Notes: generated from the sequence alone by a model not told the origin. A DNA stretch of 54,357 bases from Candidatus Competibacteraceae bacterium (GCA_003989075.1 RXIX01000009.1:1-54357); one strand, 5' to 3'; shown: positions 9,434 through 18,663, numbered from the stretch's first letter. Made by a program: numbers and translations.

Positions 9434-10948
9434 ATGAGTGAATCCATGGATCTCGAAAACCCCGCAGAACTCCTCGACGAAAACAAGCTGATTGCCCTGC
9501 GCCGCCAGAAGCTGCATGAGTTGCGCCAGCAGGGTCAGGCCTATCCGACTGATTTTCGCCGTGATGCCTTGGCCGCCGACCTGCATGCCGCACATGGCGC
9601 ACAGGACAGCGATACGCTTGATGCGTCAGCGCTCCGGGTGCGGGTAGCCGGGCGCATGCTCGCCAAGCGCATCATGGGCAAGGCCAGCTTTGCCCGCCTG
9701 CGCGACATGTCCGGCGATATCCAGTTGTTTATCCAGAAAAGCGCGCTGCCCGAAGGCGTTTACGAGACCTTCAAAGGCTGGGATCTGGGCGATATCCTCG
9801 GTGCCGAGGGCACGGTGTTCAAAACCAAGACCGGTGAACTGTCGATCAAGGTGGATACGCTGCGCCTGCTGACCAAGTCGCTGCGGCCCCTGCCGGAGAA
9901 GTTTCACGGTCTGGCCGATCAGGAGACCCGCTATCGGCAGCGCTATGTCGACCTGATCATGAACGAATCGACCCGCGCGACCTTCCGCCTGCGTTCGGCG
10001 ATCGTCGCGTATATCCGCGATTTCTTTAATGGTCGCGGCTTCCTGGAAGTCGAGACGCCGATGATGCAGCCGATTCCCGGTGGCGCGACGGCGCGGCCGT
10101 TCATCACGCACCACAATGCGCTGGATATGCAACTGTATCTGCGCATCGCCCCGGAACTGTATCTGAAGCGGCTGGTGGTAGGCGGTTTCGAGAAGGTTTA
10201 TGAGATTAATCGCAATTTCCGCAATGAGGGGTTATCAACCCGCCATAACCCCGAGTTCACCATGCTGGAGTTCTATCAGGCCTATGCCGATTACCATGAC
10301 CTGATGGACCTGAGTGAGGCGCTGTTGCGCGGCATGGCGCAGCGCCTGCTTGGCGATACGCGGATCAGCTATCAGGGCGAGAGCTACGATTTCGGGCGGC
10401 CGTTTCAGCGTCTGACTGTGCGCGAGGCGGTGCTGCATTTCAATCCGGCGATCAGCGCTGCGGAACTGGATGATCTGGACATGGCGCGGCGCATCGCCGA
10501 GGGTCTGGGCCTGAAAATCCAGCCGGATCACGGTCTAGGCCGCGTGCAACTGGAGATTTTTGAACAGACGGTTGAGCATCAATTGCGCGATCCAACCTTC
10601 ATCACCGCCTATCCGACCGAAGTATCGCCGCTGGCCCGGCGCAATGATGCCGATCCTGGCGTCACGGACCGCTTCGAGCTGTTCGTTGGCGGTCGCGAGA
10701 TTGCCAACGGCTTTTCCGAGTTGAATGATCCCGAGGATCAGGCGGAGCGTTTCCGTCGTCAGGTCGAGGCTAAGGCCGCTGGTGATGACGAGGCGATGCA
10801 TTACGACGCTGACTATGTGCGGGCACTGGAATATGGCCTGCCGCCTACCGCCGGCGAGGGCATCGGCATTGACCGATTGGTGATGCTGTTCACTGACGCG
10901 CCATCGATCCGCGATGTGCTGCTGTTCCCACACCTGCGGCCGGAATGA
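9434..10948 (+). CDS. lysS: Lysyl-tRNA synthetase, class II
   Basis: The 504-residue product matches class II LysRS (E. coli LysS is 505). The N-terminal OB-fold anticodon-binding domain (about residues 60-170) is followed by the class II catalytic core. Motif 2 is seen as [18 protein letters not shown] and motif 3 as [11 protein letters not shown] near the C-terminus, followed by [13 protein letters not shown]. It charges tRNA(Lys) with lysine in the cytosol. It follows prfB on the same strand and is followed by a terminator about 65 nt downstream of its stop codon. Nothing unusual is visible. Confidence 0.96.
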   Translation: MSESMDLENPAELLDENKLIALRRQKLHELRQQGQAYPTDFRRDALAADLHAAHGAQDSDTLDASALRVRVAGRMLAKRIMGKASFARLRDMSGDIQLFIQKSALPEGVYETFKGWDLGDILGAEGTVFKTKTGELSIKVDTLRLLTKSLRPLPEKFHGLADQETRYRQRYVDLIMNESTRATFRLRSAIVAYIRDFFNGRGFLEVETPMMQPIPGGATARPFITHHNALDMQLYLRIAPELYLKRLVVGGFEKVYEINRNFRNEGLSTRHNPEFTMLEFYQAYADYHDLMDLSEALLRGMAQRLLGDTRISYQGESYDFGRPFQRLTVREAVLHFNPAISAAELDDLDMARRIAEGLGLKIQPDHGLGRVQLEIFEQTVEHQLRDPTFITAYPTEVSPLARRNDADPGVTDRFELFVGGREIANGFSELNDPEDQAERFRRQVEAKAAGDDEAMHYDADYVRALEYGLPPTAGEGIGIDRLVMLFTDAPSIRDVLLFPHLRPE

Positions 10949-11012
10949 GGCAATAGACCACAGGCAGCAGGGTTGCTGAACCTTGATGCGGGGTTCAGTC
11001 ATCCCTGCGGTT

Positions 11013-11047
11013 AGCCCCGCTGCCGTTTGTGCAGGCGGGGTTTTTCA
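11013..11047 (+). terminator. Rho-independent terminator after lysS
   Basis: A stem formed by GCCCCGC-TGC (11014-11023) and GCA-G-GCGGGG (11031-11040), with one bulged base, is followed by five T at 11041-11045. It would end the prfB-lysS transcript. Confidence 0.75.
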
Positions 11048-11066
11048 ATTTAGGCGCTACCGGTTT

Positions 11067-11237
11067 TCACGGTGCCTGGGCGTGGGCTGTTGCCGATGGC
11101 GGCCAATTCGCGATGGCGCTGCGCATGGGCACGATGGCGCCGTGCTCGTGGCAGCGGGCGCTGGAGTGTTCGCGCAGGGCGACTACCGGGCGCTTGCAGT
11201 GCGGGCAAACCGCGTGTACTCGATATAGAACCGTCAT
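11067..11237 (-). CDS. Possible small zinc-finger-like protein
   Basis: A 56-codon open reading frame on the minus strand starts at ATG 11237. It encodes CPHC at residues 11-14 and CHEH at residues 29-32, a CxxC...CxxH arrangement that could bind one zinc ion. The C-terminal third is Ala/Pro-rich and looks unstructured. No good Shine-Dalgarno sequence precedes the ATG. I recognise no family. It sits in a 433-nt gap between lysS and the radical SAM gene, downstream of an AT-rich stretch with repeats. It may be a real small protein, a remnant of a longer gene, or chance. Confidence 0.35.
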   Translation of the reverse strand: MTVLYRVHAVCPHCKRPVVALREHSSARCHEHGAIVPMRSAIANWPPSATAHAQAP

Positions 11238-11304
11238 GATGCGTTTACTCGGTAAGGGTTGATTACCGGTTTAGGCAACTCTTTGGCGGTTTTGTTTTGC
11301 GGTG

Positions 11305-11360
11305 CAACAAAATTTTGTTGTTTGATTGAGTTTATTTGTATCTTTATTGCAATTTTGTTG
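11305..11360. repeat. AT-rich stretch with a 16-bp palindrome and a 10-bp direct repeat
   Basis: The segment contains the perfect palindrome CAACAAAATTTTGTTG (11305-11320). Its right half, AATTTTGTTG (11311-11320), recurs exactly at 11351-11360, 40 bp away, i.e. about four helical turns on the same face. The whole stretch from about 11280 to 11370 is much more AT-rich than its surroundings. It lies upstream of the small zinc-finger-like ORF and just after the end of the radical SAM gene (minus strand), so it may be a regulated promoter. This is inference from symmetry only. Confidence 0.45.
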
Positions 11361-11381
11361 CTCAAAAATCACGATTGGCCT

Positions 11382-12917
11382 TCAGAATGCGCCCGGTTCC
11401 GGTCGATGCCGATGCTGGCGAGTGGTTCTGCTGGTGACCGTCGCGGGTGTGGGCTTTGGCCTGAAGTCGCGATGCGGGCGCAGGAATTCCGGGCAACCCC
11501 GGGCGCCGCTGGCCTGATAATCGGCGCTGAGCGTGGCATATGCGGCCGGTTCCGGTACATCCAGCGCGGCAACCAATTCCTCGTGCAACAGATCGAACAG
11601 TCGCTCCAGGGCCAGTTGATGGGTCTGGCCGGTGCGGGCGAACAGCCAGTCGCTGAAGGTCAGGAAGCGCTGGAACGGCGCCGCGCCCAGCAGCAGTGGC
11701 CGGGTCTGGCGAAAACGCCCGGAATTGCCGATCAGATCCCAGTAGCGGGCAAAGCGCTCCAGACGGCGCAGGGTAGCGAAATCCAGCGTTGCTGAGCTGA
11801 GCAGATTGTAGGGCGGTTGCGGATTGTAGCGGCAGTCGAAGGCGACGCTGTGGCGATCGATCGGCGTGCCGCGCAGCCGTTTCAGAATGCCGATCTGGAT
11901 TTCATGTGGGTCGAGCGCGACCAGTCGATCAAAGCCGGTGGCAATGCTGGCCAGGTCCTCGCCGGGCAGGCCGATGATCAGATCGGTGTGCAGATGGGCG
12001 TGGCTGTGCTGACGCAGCCAGTGCAGATTGGCCTCGCTGCGGGCGTTATCCTGCCGGCGGCTGATGCGCGCCTGCACGTCGGGGTTGAAGCTTTGCACGC
12101 CGATTTCAAATTGCAGCGCGCCGGGCGGAAAGCGGCTGATGCGCGCCTTGAGTAATTCCGGCAGGTGATCAGGAATCAGCTCGAAATGCAGGAACAGTTG
12201 CTCATCAAGCCGCTCCAGGAAGAAATCGAGAATGCGCGCCCCGACCTGGGCCTTGAGATTGAAGGTGCGATCGACGAACTTGAACTGGCGCACGCCGCGC
12301 TGGTGCAACCGGTCCAGTTCAGCCAGGAACGGCTCCAGCGGAAACGGCCAGGCGGTCTGGTCCAGCGCCGATAGGCAGAATTCGCAGCGAAACGGACAGC
12401 CGCGCGAAGCTTCGACGTAGATCAGCCGCTGGGCAATGTCGGTGTCGTTGTAGAAGCGATAGGGCAGGGTGATCTGGCCCAGCGGTGGTCGCGCCGCCTG
12501 TATCACCTTCTGCGCCGGACGCTCGCCGGCCAGCAGGCGCTGGCAGAGCCCGGCAAAGGCCAGATCCGCCGGGCCGGTAATCAGATAATCCGCCAGGTCT
12601 ACGATGGGCTGTTGCGCCCACTCGTGGCTGACTTCGGGACCGCCGAGCACGATGATGAGCTCCGGCTGTACCTGCTTGAGCAGCGCCACCAGCGCAGTGC
12701 TTTCCACCACGTTCCAGATATACACACCCAGACCGAGAATGCGCGGCGACTCGCTCAGCAGCGCCTCGGCGATGTCCAGCGGTCGCTGGCTGATGATGAA
12801 CTCACGGATGGCCGCCTGCGTCTGCAACGCGCCAAGCTGCGCGAACAGATAGCGCAGGCCGAGCGCGCTGTGCGCGTAACGGGCATTCAGGGTGGAGAGC
12901 AGGATCGGCGTGGCCAT
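11382..12917 (-). CDS. B12-binding-domain radical SAM protein (DUF4080-type)
   Basis: The 511-residue protein has an N-terminal cobalamin-binding-like Rossmann domain (about residues 1-140, with LGLGVYIWN and IIVLGGPEVSHEW), then a radical SAM core. The [4Fe-4S] ligands are Cys174, Cys178 and Cys181 in GCPFRCEFC. It ends in a C-terminal region of the DUF4080 kind. The order resembles the BchE/MiaB-like class of methyltransferase-type or cyclase-type radical SAM enzymes, but the substrate is unknown. The start MATPILLSTLNARYAHSALG at 12917 is the conserved beginning of the family and is preferred over a longer upstream reading frame. The gene follows the membrane protein gene by 19 nt on the same strand and may be co-transcribed with it. 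Confidence 0.88.
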   Translation of the reverse strand: MATPILLSTLNARYAHSALGLRYLFAQLGALQTQAAIREFIISQRPLDIAEALLSESPRILGLGVYIWNVVESTALVALLKQVQPELIIVLGGPEVSHEWAQQPIVDLADYLITGPADLAFAGLCQRLLAGERPAQKVIQAARPPLGQITLPYRFYNDTDIAQRLIYVEASRGCPFRCEFCLSALDQTAWPFPLEPFLAELDRLHQRGVRQFKFVDRTFNLKAQVGARILDFFLERLDEQLFLHFELIPDHLPELLKARISRFPPGALQFEIGVQSFNPDVQARISRRQDNARSEANLHWLRQHSHAHLHTDLIIGLPGEDLASIATGFDRLVALDPHEIQIGILKRLRGTPIDRHSVAFDCRYNPQPPYNLLSSATLDFATLRRLERFARYWDLIGNSGRFRQTRPLLLGAAPFQRFLTFSDWLFARTGQTHQLALERLFDLLHEELVAALDVPEPAAYATLSADYQASGARGCPEFLRPHRDFRPKPTPATVTSRTTRQHRHRPEPGAF

Positions 12918-12936
12918 GGACAGGATTCCGCGTCGC

Positions 12937-14214
12937 TCAGGCCACGCCCAGCAGCGTGGCGTAAAGGTGCAGCAGCAGGATCGCAGCGCCCAGGCAGCGC
13001 AGCACATAGCCGGTATTCCAGCGCAGGAAGGCGTAACCGTCGATGCCGTAGCGGCCCTGCAGAATCAGGTGCAGACCGGACAGCGGATTGGCCGGCACGC
13101 CAATCGCCCAGCCCATCAGCAGGGTGATCGCCAGCAGGTTGGGATCGGGATGCAGCGGTGCCAGCCAGACGCCAGCGGTGGCCAGAGTGATCACCGGATG
13201 TACGCCAAGTGCGGCGATGCCGACCATTGCCAGCAGCAGCAGGCTGGCCTGCGCCGCGCCGAAATGACTGAACGGCAGCCAACCCGCCGCTGATCCGGTC
13301 GCTGCAGTCAGGCCAGCGGCCAGCACGCCCGCTGCCAGAAACAGCGCCAATTCGTTGACGACGCTGGGCAGACCGTAGCGGATATGTTCACCCAGCGTGG
13401 TCAGGGTCCGGGCTCCACCTTCCTGTGCCAGCAGGATGGCCGTGCTTAGCAGCGGCGCGCTCAGGGTGATGGTGGCCAGGATCGACACGCCCGGTGCTGC
13501 GCTATGCGCGACCAGCACGATCAGCACCAGCAGGCCGGGAATCCACAGTGCGGCAAAATGCATCGGATAGCCGATGAAGGGTGCACCCAGCGTTGGATCC
13601 TCGGGATCGATATCGCGGGCAGTCAGCCACAGCGACAGTGCCGCCATCGGTAATCCGGCCAGCACCACCACGCCCATGCGTGCGCCCGGCGCGTAGATCA
13701 GGGCCGCTGCCATGGCCGAGAAGAACGGTGACCAGAACGCGGCGGCGGCGAAACCGCGGGTCAGGGCCAGGGCGCGGCGGCGGCCCAGCCGGCCATGGCT
13801 GGTCATGCGGTCGCCGAGGATCACGACCGTGGACAGATTGATCACCGCGCCAAACAGGTGCACGCCGAGCAGGGTTCGCCATAGCGCCCGACGACCGCGT
13901 GGCAAGGGTTCGCTGTCACCCGTGCCGCCGGGCCGGGTCACCAGGCGCAGAAAGGAGACCGCTGCGAGTAGACCAACCAGTCCCTGATTACTGGCCAGAG
14001 CCTGATCAAGGCGCAAAGGCATGCCCTGCAGCACCCCCCAGATCATGCCGGCCAGCCCCAAACCGATCAGCCAGGCGCTTTGCAAGCGCTGGCGCTGGCC
14101 GAGCCGGTGAGTGAGCAGCAGCACCGCGCACCAGCCGAGCAGGCCGGCCGGCCACAGGGGCACGCCGGGTAGTACCGAGGCGGCGATCATCAGCGCCAGC
14201 AGGACGCCGGCCAT
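12937..14214 (-). CDS. Polytopic membrane protein, transporter-like, unassigned
   Basis: About 425 residues with roughly eleven to twelve predicted transmembrane segments and little soluble sequence. Two related hydrophobic regions with conserved small residues (INLSTVVILGD in the first half, GVHPVITLATAG in the second) suggest two inverted-repeat halves, as seen in the ion transporter superfamily. I cannot assign a substrate. The start is uncertain: ATG 14214 is used here because the more N-terminal in-frame sequence is not hydrophobic and runs into the upstream terminator. The radical SAM gene follows closely on the same strand. The preceding urt operon is separated from it by a strong terminator. 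Confidence 0.6.
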   Translation of the reverse strand: MAGVLLALMIAASVLPGVPLWPAGLLGWCAVLLLTHRLGQRQRLQSAWLIGLGLAGMIWGVLQGMPLRLDQALASNQGLVGLLAAVSFLRLVTRPGGTGDSEPLPRGRRALWRTLLGVHLFGAVINLSTVVILGDRMTSHGRLGRRRALALTRGFAAAAFWSPFFSAMAAALIYAPGARMGVVVLAGLPMAALSLWLTARDIDPEDPTLGAPFIGYPMHFAALWIPGLLVLIVLVAHSAAPGVSILATITLSAPLLSTAILLAQEGGARTLTTLGEHIRYGLPSVVNELALFLAAGVLAAGLTAATGSAAGWLPFSHFGAAQASLLLLAMVGIAALGVHPVITLATAGVWLAPLHPDPNLLAITLLMGWAIGVPANPLSGLHLILQGRYGIDGYAFLRWNTGYVLRCLGAAILLLHLYATLLGVA

Positions 14215-14325
14215 AGTTTCGCGATGGGTAATGGACAGATGCAGGTGTGGGTGAAACAGGCGTGGGCAGGGATTCACGGTGGTGGCTTGGGTGGCAGGCA
14301 GCAGCGCAGCCCGGCTATGGTAGCA

Positions 14326-14351
14326 AAACAAAACCCGCGCGCGGGCGCGGG
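14326..14351 (-). terminator. Rho-independent terminator ending the urt operon
   Basis: On the minus strand, CCCGCGC (14351-14345) and GCGCGGG (14340-14334) form a 7-bp GC-only stem with a 4-nt loop, followed by TTTTGTTT. It begins 27 nt downstream of the urtE stop codon, so the urea transporter operon ends here and the next gene needs its own promoter. Confidence 0.85.
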
Positions 14352-14377
14352 CTTCGCAACACGGCACAGGCTGCGTG

Positions 14378-15073
14378 CTAGACCGTCAGGTACTGGCGCA
14401 CCAGGCCATCATGCAGATCGCCCATCGGACCGGTAGCCACCGCCCGGCCCTTGTCGAGGATGCAGAAACGGTCGGCGACCTGACGGGCAAAACCCAATTT
14501 CTGCTCCACCAGCAGCACGGTCATACCCTGTTCCCGGTTCAGGTGGCGGATCACCTCGCCAATCTCGTGGACGATGTTGGGCTGAATGCCCTCGGTGGGT
14601 TCGTCGAGAATCAGTAGTTGCGGCGCAATCACCAGCGCCCGGCCAATGGCCAGTTGCTGCTGCTGTCCGCCGGACAGGTCGCCGCCACGGCGCTTGAGCA
14701 TGGTTTTCAGGACCGGGAACATCTCGTAGATGAACTCCGGTACCCGCTTGAGACGGTCCTTGCGGATCGGCAGGCCGATGCGCAGGTTTTCCTCCACGGT
14801 CAGCAGCGGAAAGATCTGCCGGCCCTGCGGCACATAGCCGATGCCCAGCGGCGCGCGCCGTTCCGCTGGGCGCTGGGCCAGATCCTCACCGTTGCATTGA
14901 ATGGTCCCGGAGCGCAGCGGCACCAGGCCCATGATCGCCTTGAGCAGCGTGGTCTTGCCGACGCCGTTGCGACCCATCAGGCACAGCAGCGCGCCGCGTG
15001 GCACCTCCAGTTGAATGTCCCACAGGGTCTGGCTTTGGCCATAACACTGATTCAAGCCGTCAATGCGCAGCAT
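14378..15073 (-). CDS. urtE: Urea ABC transporter ATP-binding subunit UrtE
   Basis: This 231-residue ABC ATPase has Walker A GRNGVGKTT (about residues 35-43), the signature LSGGQQQQLAIGRAL and Walker B LLILDEPTEGIQPNIV. The TEGIQPNIV run is characteristic of UrtE rather than the related LivF. With UrtD it powers urea uptake across the inner membrane. The gene overlaps the 3' end of urtD by 14 nt, consistent with translational coupling. It is the last gene of the urt operon. Confidence 0.94.
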   Translation of the reverse strand: MLRIDGLNQCYGQSQTLWDIQLEVPRGALLCLMGRNGVGKTTLLKAIMGLVPLRSGTIQCNGEDLAQRPAERRAPLGIGYVPQGRQIFPLLTVEENLRIGLPIRKDRLKRVPEFIYEMFPVLKTMLKRRGGDLSGGQQQQLAIGRALVIAPQLLILDEPTEGIQPNIVHEIGEVIRHLNREQGMTVLLVEQKLGFARQVADRFCILDKGRAVATGPMGDLHDGLVRQYLTV

Positions 15074-15878
15074 GGTCGTCTCCCAGATAGACCTCGATCA
15101 CCTTGGGGTCGGCCTGCACCTCCTCCAGGGTGCCCTCGGCCAGCACCCGGCCCTGATGCAGCACGGTGACCTTGTCAGCGATCGAGCGTACGAAGCCCAT
15201 GTCATGCTCGACCACCACCACCGAGTGCTCGCCGGCCAGCGAGTTGAGCAGTTCGGCGGTGCGCTCCATTTCCGCCGGCGTCATGCCGGCTACCGGTTCG
15301 TCAACCAGTAACAGGCGTGGCTGCTGCATGAGCAACATGCCGATTTCGAGCCACTGTTTCTGGCCATGGGCGAGAATGCCGGCCTGCCGCTGCGCCAAAT
15401 CGCTCAGGCCGATCCGTTCCAGCACCGCGCCGATGCGCTCGCGTTCCTCGCCGGTCAGGCGGGTGGTCATCAGCCCGCGCAGATATTTCGCCCCGGACAT
15501 GGCCAGTTCCAGGTTTTCCAGCACGCTCAGCGGTTCGATCACTGTTGGCTTTTGGAACTTGCGGCCAATGCCGATACGGGCGATGGCCGGTTCATCCAGT
15601 TGCAGCAGATCGATGGTCTGCCCGAAAAACACCCGTCCGGTATCGGGCTTGGTCTTGCCGGTGATGATGTCCATCATCGTGGTTTTACCCGCTCCATTGG
15701 GGCCGATGATGCAGCGCAGTTCGCCATCGCCGATATACAGCGACAGGTTGTCGATGGCCTTGAAACCGTCGAAGCTGACCGTGACCCCTTCCAGATAGAG
15801 CAGGATGCCGTGACTGGCATCGACCGATGCATCGACCGTGCGGATGCCGCCTTCGATATCGGAAATCAGTTCGCTCAT
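15060..15878 (-). CDS. urtD: Urea ABC transporter ATP-binding subunit UrtD
   Basis: The 272-residue ATPase has Walker A GPNGAGKTTMMDIITGK, a signature region seen as LAHGQKQWLEIGMLL (the usual LSGGQ is replaced by AHGQK, as is normal for UrtD), and Walker B LLLVDEPVAGM. It has about 25 extra N-terminal residues before the first beta strand. It overlaps urtC by 4 nt upstream (ATGA) and urtE by 14 nt downstream. Confidence 0.94.
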   Translation of the reverse strand: MSELISDIEGGIRTVDASVDASHGILLYLEGVTVSFDGFKAIDNLSLYIGDGELRCIIGPNGAGKTTMMDIITGKTKPDTGRVFFGQTIDLLQLDEPAIARIGIGRKFQKPTVIEPLSVLENLELAMSGAKYLRGLMTTRLTGEERERIGAVLERIGLSDLAQRQAGILAHGQKQWLEIGMLLMQQPRLLLVDEPVAGMTPAEMERTAELLNSLAGEHSVVVVEHDMGFVRSIADKVTVLHQGRVLAEGTLEEVQADPKVIEVYLGDDHAAH

Positions 15879-16966
15879 GAGGCAGCCTCCGCCCGGCGGC
15901 GCACCAGACCCATCAGGCCGTGTGGCAGGAACAATGTGACCGCGACGAACAGGCCGCCGAGGGCAAACAGCCAGATTTCCGGCAGGGCCCCGGTCAGCCA
16001 GGACTTGGCAAAGTTGACCAGCACCGCGCCAATCACCGCGCCGACCAGGGTGCCACGGCCACCGATCGCGACCCAGATCACCGCTTCGATGGAATTGATC
16101 GGCGCGAATTCACCGGGATTGATGATGCCGACCTGCGGCACATACAGCGCGCCCGCCACGCCGGCCAGGATGGCCGAGAAGGCGAATACCAGGGTTTTCA
16201 CCCGCTCGACGCGATAGCCAAGAAAGCGGGCGCGATCCTCGCTGTCCCGAATCGCCACCAGTACCCGGCCCATGCGCGTCGACACCAGCCAGCGACAGGC
16301 CAGATAGCCAGTGGCCAGGGCCAGCGCCGAGAGCATGAACAGGACGATGCGCGTGCCTTCGGCCTGCAAAGAGAAGCCCAGCACGTCCTTGAAATCGGTC
16401 AGGCCGTTATTGCCGCCAAAGCCCATTTCGTTGCGGAAGAAGGCCAGCATCAGCGCATAGGTCAGGGCCTGGGTGATGATCGACAGGTACACACCCGACA
16501 CCCGCGAACGGAAGGCGAACCAGCCGAAGATGAAGGCCAGCAGGCCGGGAATCACCATCACCATCAGCACCGCAAAGCCGAAGCTGTCAAAGCCATGCCA
16601 GTACCAGGGCAGCTCCTTCCAGTTCAGGAACACCATGAAATCGGGCAGCAGCGGATCGCCATAGACTCCGCGCGTGCCGATCTGGCGCATCAGGTACATG
16701 CCCAGGCAGTAGCCGCCAAGGGCGAAAAAGGCGGCATGGCCAAGGCTGAGAATGCCCATGTAGCCCCATACCAGGTCCACCGCTACTGCCAGCAGCGCAT
16801 AGCACAGGTACTTGCCGAGCAGGGTCACGGTATAGGCTGACAGGTGCAGCGCGCTGTCTGGCGGCGTCAGCAGGTTCAGTGTCGGAACGACGATGATCAG
16901 CAGCGCCAGCAGCAGCAGCAGGCCCAGGCCGGCGCGATCGGAAAGCAGCCAGGGAGGCAGACGCAT
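15875..16966 (-). CDS. urtC: Urea ABC transporter permease UrtC
   Basis: A 363-residue inner-membrane permease of the LivM type with about ten hydrophobic segments. The family-typical stretch GYMGILSLGHAAFFALGGY near residues 65-85 is clear, as is ALYVPQVGIINPGEF. It would form the transmembrane channel together with UrtB. Only three nucleotides separate it from urtB, and it overlaps urtD by 4 nt, so it lies inside a tight operon. Confidence 0.94.
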   Translation of the reverse strand: MRLPPWLLSDRAGLGLLLLLALLIIVVPTLNLLTPPDSALHLSAYTVTLLGKYLCYALLAVAVDLVWGYMGILSLGHAAFFALGGYCLGMYLMRQIGTRGVYGDPLLPDFMVFLNWKELPWYWHGFDSFGFAVLMVMVIPGLLAFIFGWFAFRSRVSGVYLSIITQALTYALMLAFFRNEMGFGGNNGLTDFKDVLGFSLQAEGTRIVLFMLSALALATGYLACRWLVSTRMGRVLVAIRDSEDRARFLGYRVERVKTLVFAFSAILAGVAGALYVPQVGIINPGEFAPINSIEAVIWVAIGGRGTLVGAVIGAVLVNFAKSWLTGALPEIWLFALGGLFVAVTLFLPHGLMGLVRRRAEAAS

Positions 16967-16969
16967 GAT

Positions 16970-18586
16970 TTAAACCTCCGCTGCACGGCCGCGCTGCGGA
17001 AACAGTCCGCGCGGGCGCTTCTGGATGAACAGGATCAGGAAGGCCAGCACCAGAATCTTGGCCAGCACCGCACCCGACCAGGGTTCCAGCAGCTTGTTGG
17101 CCACGCCCAGCGACAGCCCGGCCACCATCGTGCCCCACAGATTGCCGACCCCGCCGAATACCACCACCATGAAGGAATCGACGATGTAGTTCTGGCCGAG
17201 GTTGGGGCCGACATTGGTCAATTGCGACAGGGCCACTCCGGCCACCCCGGCGATGCCGCTGCCCAGACCGAAGGTCAACGCATCGACCCGCGCTGAACGC
17301 ACGCCCATCGCCCGCGCCATGGCCCGGTTCTGCGCTACCGCGCGCACCTCCAGACCGAGTCGGGTGCGCTGCAGCGCCAGCCAGAGCAGCGCAAACACCA
17401 CGATGCAGAAGCCGATGATGATCAGCCGGTTGAGGGTCACTTCCAGCGGTCCGAGCAGAATCGTGCCGCTCATCCATTCCGGTGTTGCCACGGAGCGGTT
17501 CAGCGGCGAGAAGATCGAGCGCACCGCCTGTTGCAGAATCAGGCTGACGCCAAAGGTCGCCAGCAGGGTTTCCAGGGGCCGGCCATAGAGAAAGCGAATG
17601 ATGCCGCGCTCGATGGCGATGCCGACCAGCGCCGCGACCAGAAAGGCCAGCGGTACCGCCACCGGCAGTGACCAGTTGAGCGGCAGCCATTGCTGCACCA
17701 GCCAGGTGGTATAGGCGCCGAGCATCATCAGTTCACCGTGCGCCATATTGATCACGCCCATCACGCCGAAGGTTACCGCCAGGCCAATCGCGGCCAGGAT
17801 CAGCACAGAGCCCAGCGACAGGCCGAAAAACAGGGTTTCCGCCCAGCTCAGCAGTTGCAGGCGGAATTCGGTCTTGGCCAGCGCCTTCTGCGCCGCTTCG
17901 CGCACATGGACATCGGCATCATCGGCCGCAGCGCGCATCAATCGGCCGCGAATTTCCGGCTGCGTCCAGCCGCTGAGCGCGGTGGCCGCCTGCGCGCGGA
18001 TGGCGGCATCGCTGTTGCCTAGCTCGACCAGGGCCAGCGCCGCGGTCAGCAGCTTGCGGATATTCTCATCGGTTTCGACCGGTTGACGCTCGCGCAGTCG
18101 CGCCGCGCCCTCGGTCTGTGGGTTGCGCAGGAAGGCTTCAACCGCAGCCTTGCGCTGGACTGGATCGCTGCTGGCCAGGCCCAGACCGGCTAGCTGATTT
18201 TCAATCAGCGCCCGCAGGCGATTGTTGGCGCTGATGCGCTCCAGGTCGCGTTTATCCACTTGGCCAAGCGCCGCGCCGGTCACCGCATCCTCAATAGCGG
18301 GTTCAGCGGCATCGTTCAGGGCGATGACGAATTGATCATTTGCCGCGCGGTAATACAGGCGTCCGCCAGCCATGGCAGCAAGCAGCGGCACAACCCGGGG
18401 ATGTGGCAACTGGACCAGGTTTTCAATCAGGGCGGCTTTTTCGGTAAATCCAGCCGTGCGCAAGGTCGGGAGAGCTGCGCGCAGGGCATTGTCATCAGCG
18501 GCCTGAACCGGCAGCGGTGCCAGCAGGCTCAGCAGCAACAGGACGAGACCGCCGAGCCCGGCGCGAATCAACGTGCGGGTGGTCAT
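16970..18586 (-). CDS. urtB: Urea ABC transporter permease UrtB with periplasmic N-terminal extension
   Basis: The 538-residue protein begins with a signal-peptide-like segment (residues 1-28, ending VQAAD), followed by about 220 soluble, Ala/Leu-rich helical residues that look like HEAT-type repeats. A LivH-type permease domain of about 290 residues follows (VMGVINMAHGELMMLGAY, NRSVATPEWMSG). This long N-terminal extension is usual for UrtB in proteobacteria. The start at 18586, 11 nt after GAGAGG, gives the signal peptide; the longer reading frame upstream runs into the hairpin. It is separated from urtA by 134 nt containing a strong hairpin. Confidence 0.92.
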   Translation of the reverse strand: MTTRTLIRAGLGGLVLLLLSLLAPLPVQAADDNALRAALPTLRTAGFTEKAALIENLVQLPHPRVVPLLAAMAGGRLYYRAANDQFVIALNDAAEPAIEDAVTGAALGQVDKRDLERISANNRLRALIENQLAGLGLASSDPVQRKAAVEAFLRNPQTEGAARLRERQPVETDENIRKLLTAALALVELGNSDAAIRAQAATALSGWTQPEIRGRLMRAAADDADVHVREAAQKALAKTEFRLQLLSWAETLFFGLSLGSVLILAAIGLAVTFGVMGVINMAHGELMMLGAYTTWLVQQWLPLNWSLPVAVPLAFLVAALVGIAIERGIIRFLYGRPLETLLATFGVSLILQQAVRSIFSPLNRSVATPEWMSGTILLGPLEVTLNRLIIIGFCIVVFALLWLALQRTRLGLEVRAVAQNRAMARAMGVRSARVDALTFGLGSGIAGVAGVALSQLTNVGPNLGQNYIVDSFMVVVFGGVGNLWGTMVAGLSLGVANKLLEPWSGAVLAKILVLAFLILFIQKRPRGLFPQRGRAAEV

Positions 18587-18635
18587 GGGCGATGCCTCTC
18601 GTGGGCAAGGGGGAGAAGGACGGGCCGGGGCGACA

Positions 18636-18663
18636 CTCCTTCCTCCCAACAGGGAGGAAGGAG
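18636..18663 (-). promoter_or_regulatory. Perfect 12-bp hairpin between urtA and urtB
   Basis: The arms CTCCTTCCTCCC (18636-18647) and GGGAGGAAGGAG (18652-18663) pair perfectly around a 4-nt loop. There is no T run after it on the minus strand, so it is unlikely to be a full terminator. It lies between the binding-protein gene and the first permease gene, where a stable hairpin often raises the level of binding-protein mRNA over that of the permeases by blocking 3' exonucleases. That function is inference. Confidence 0.7.
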
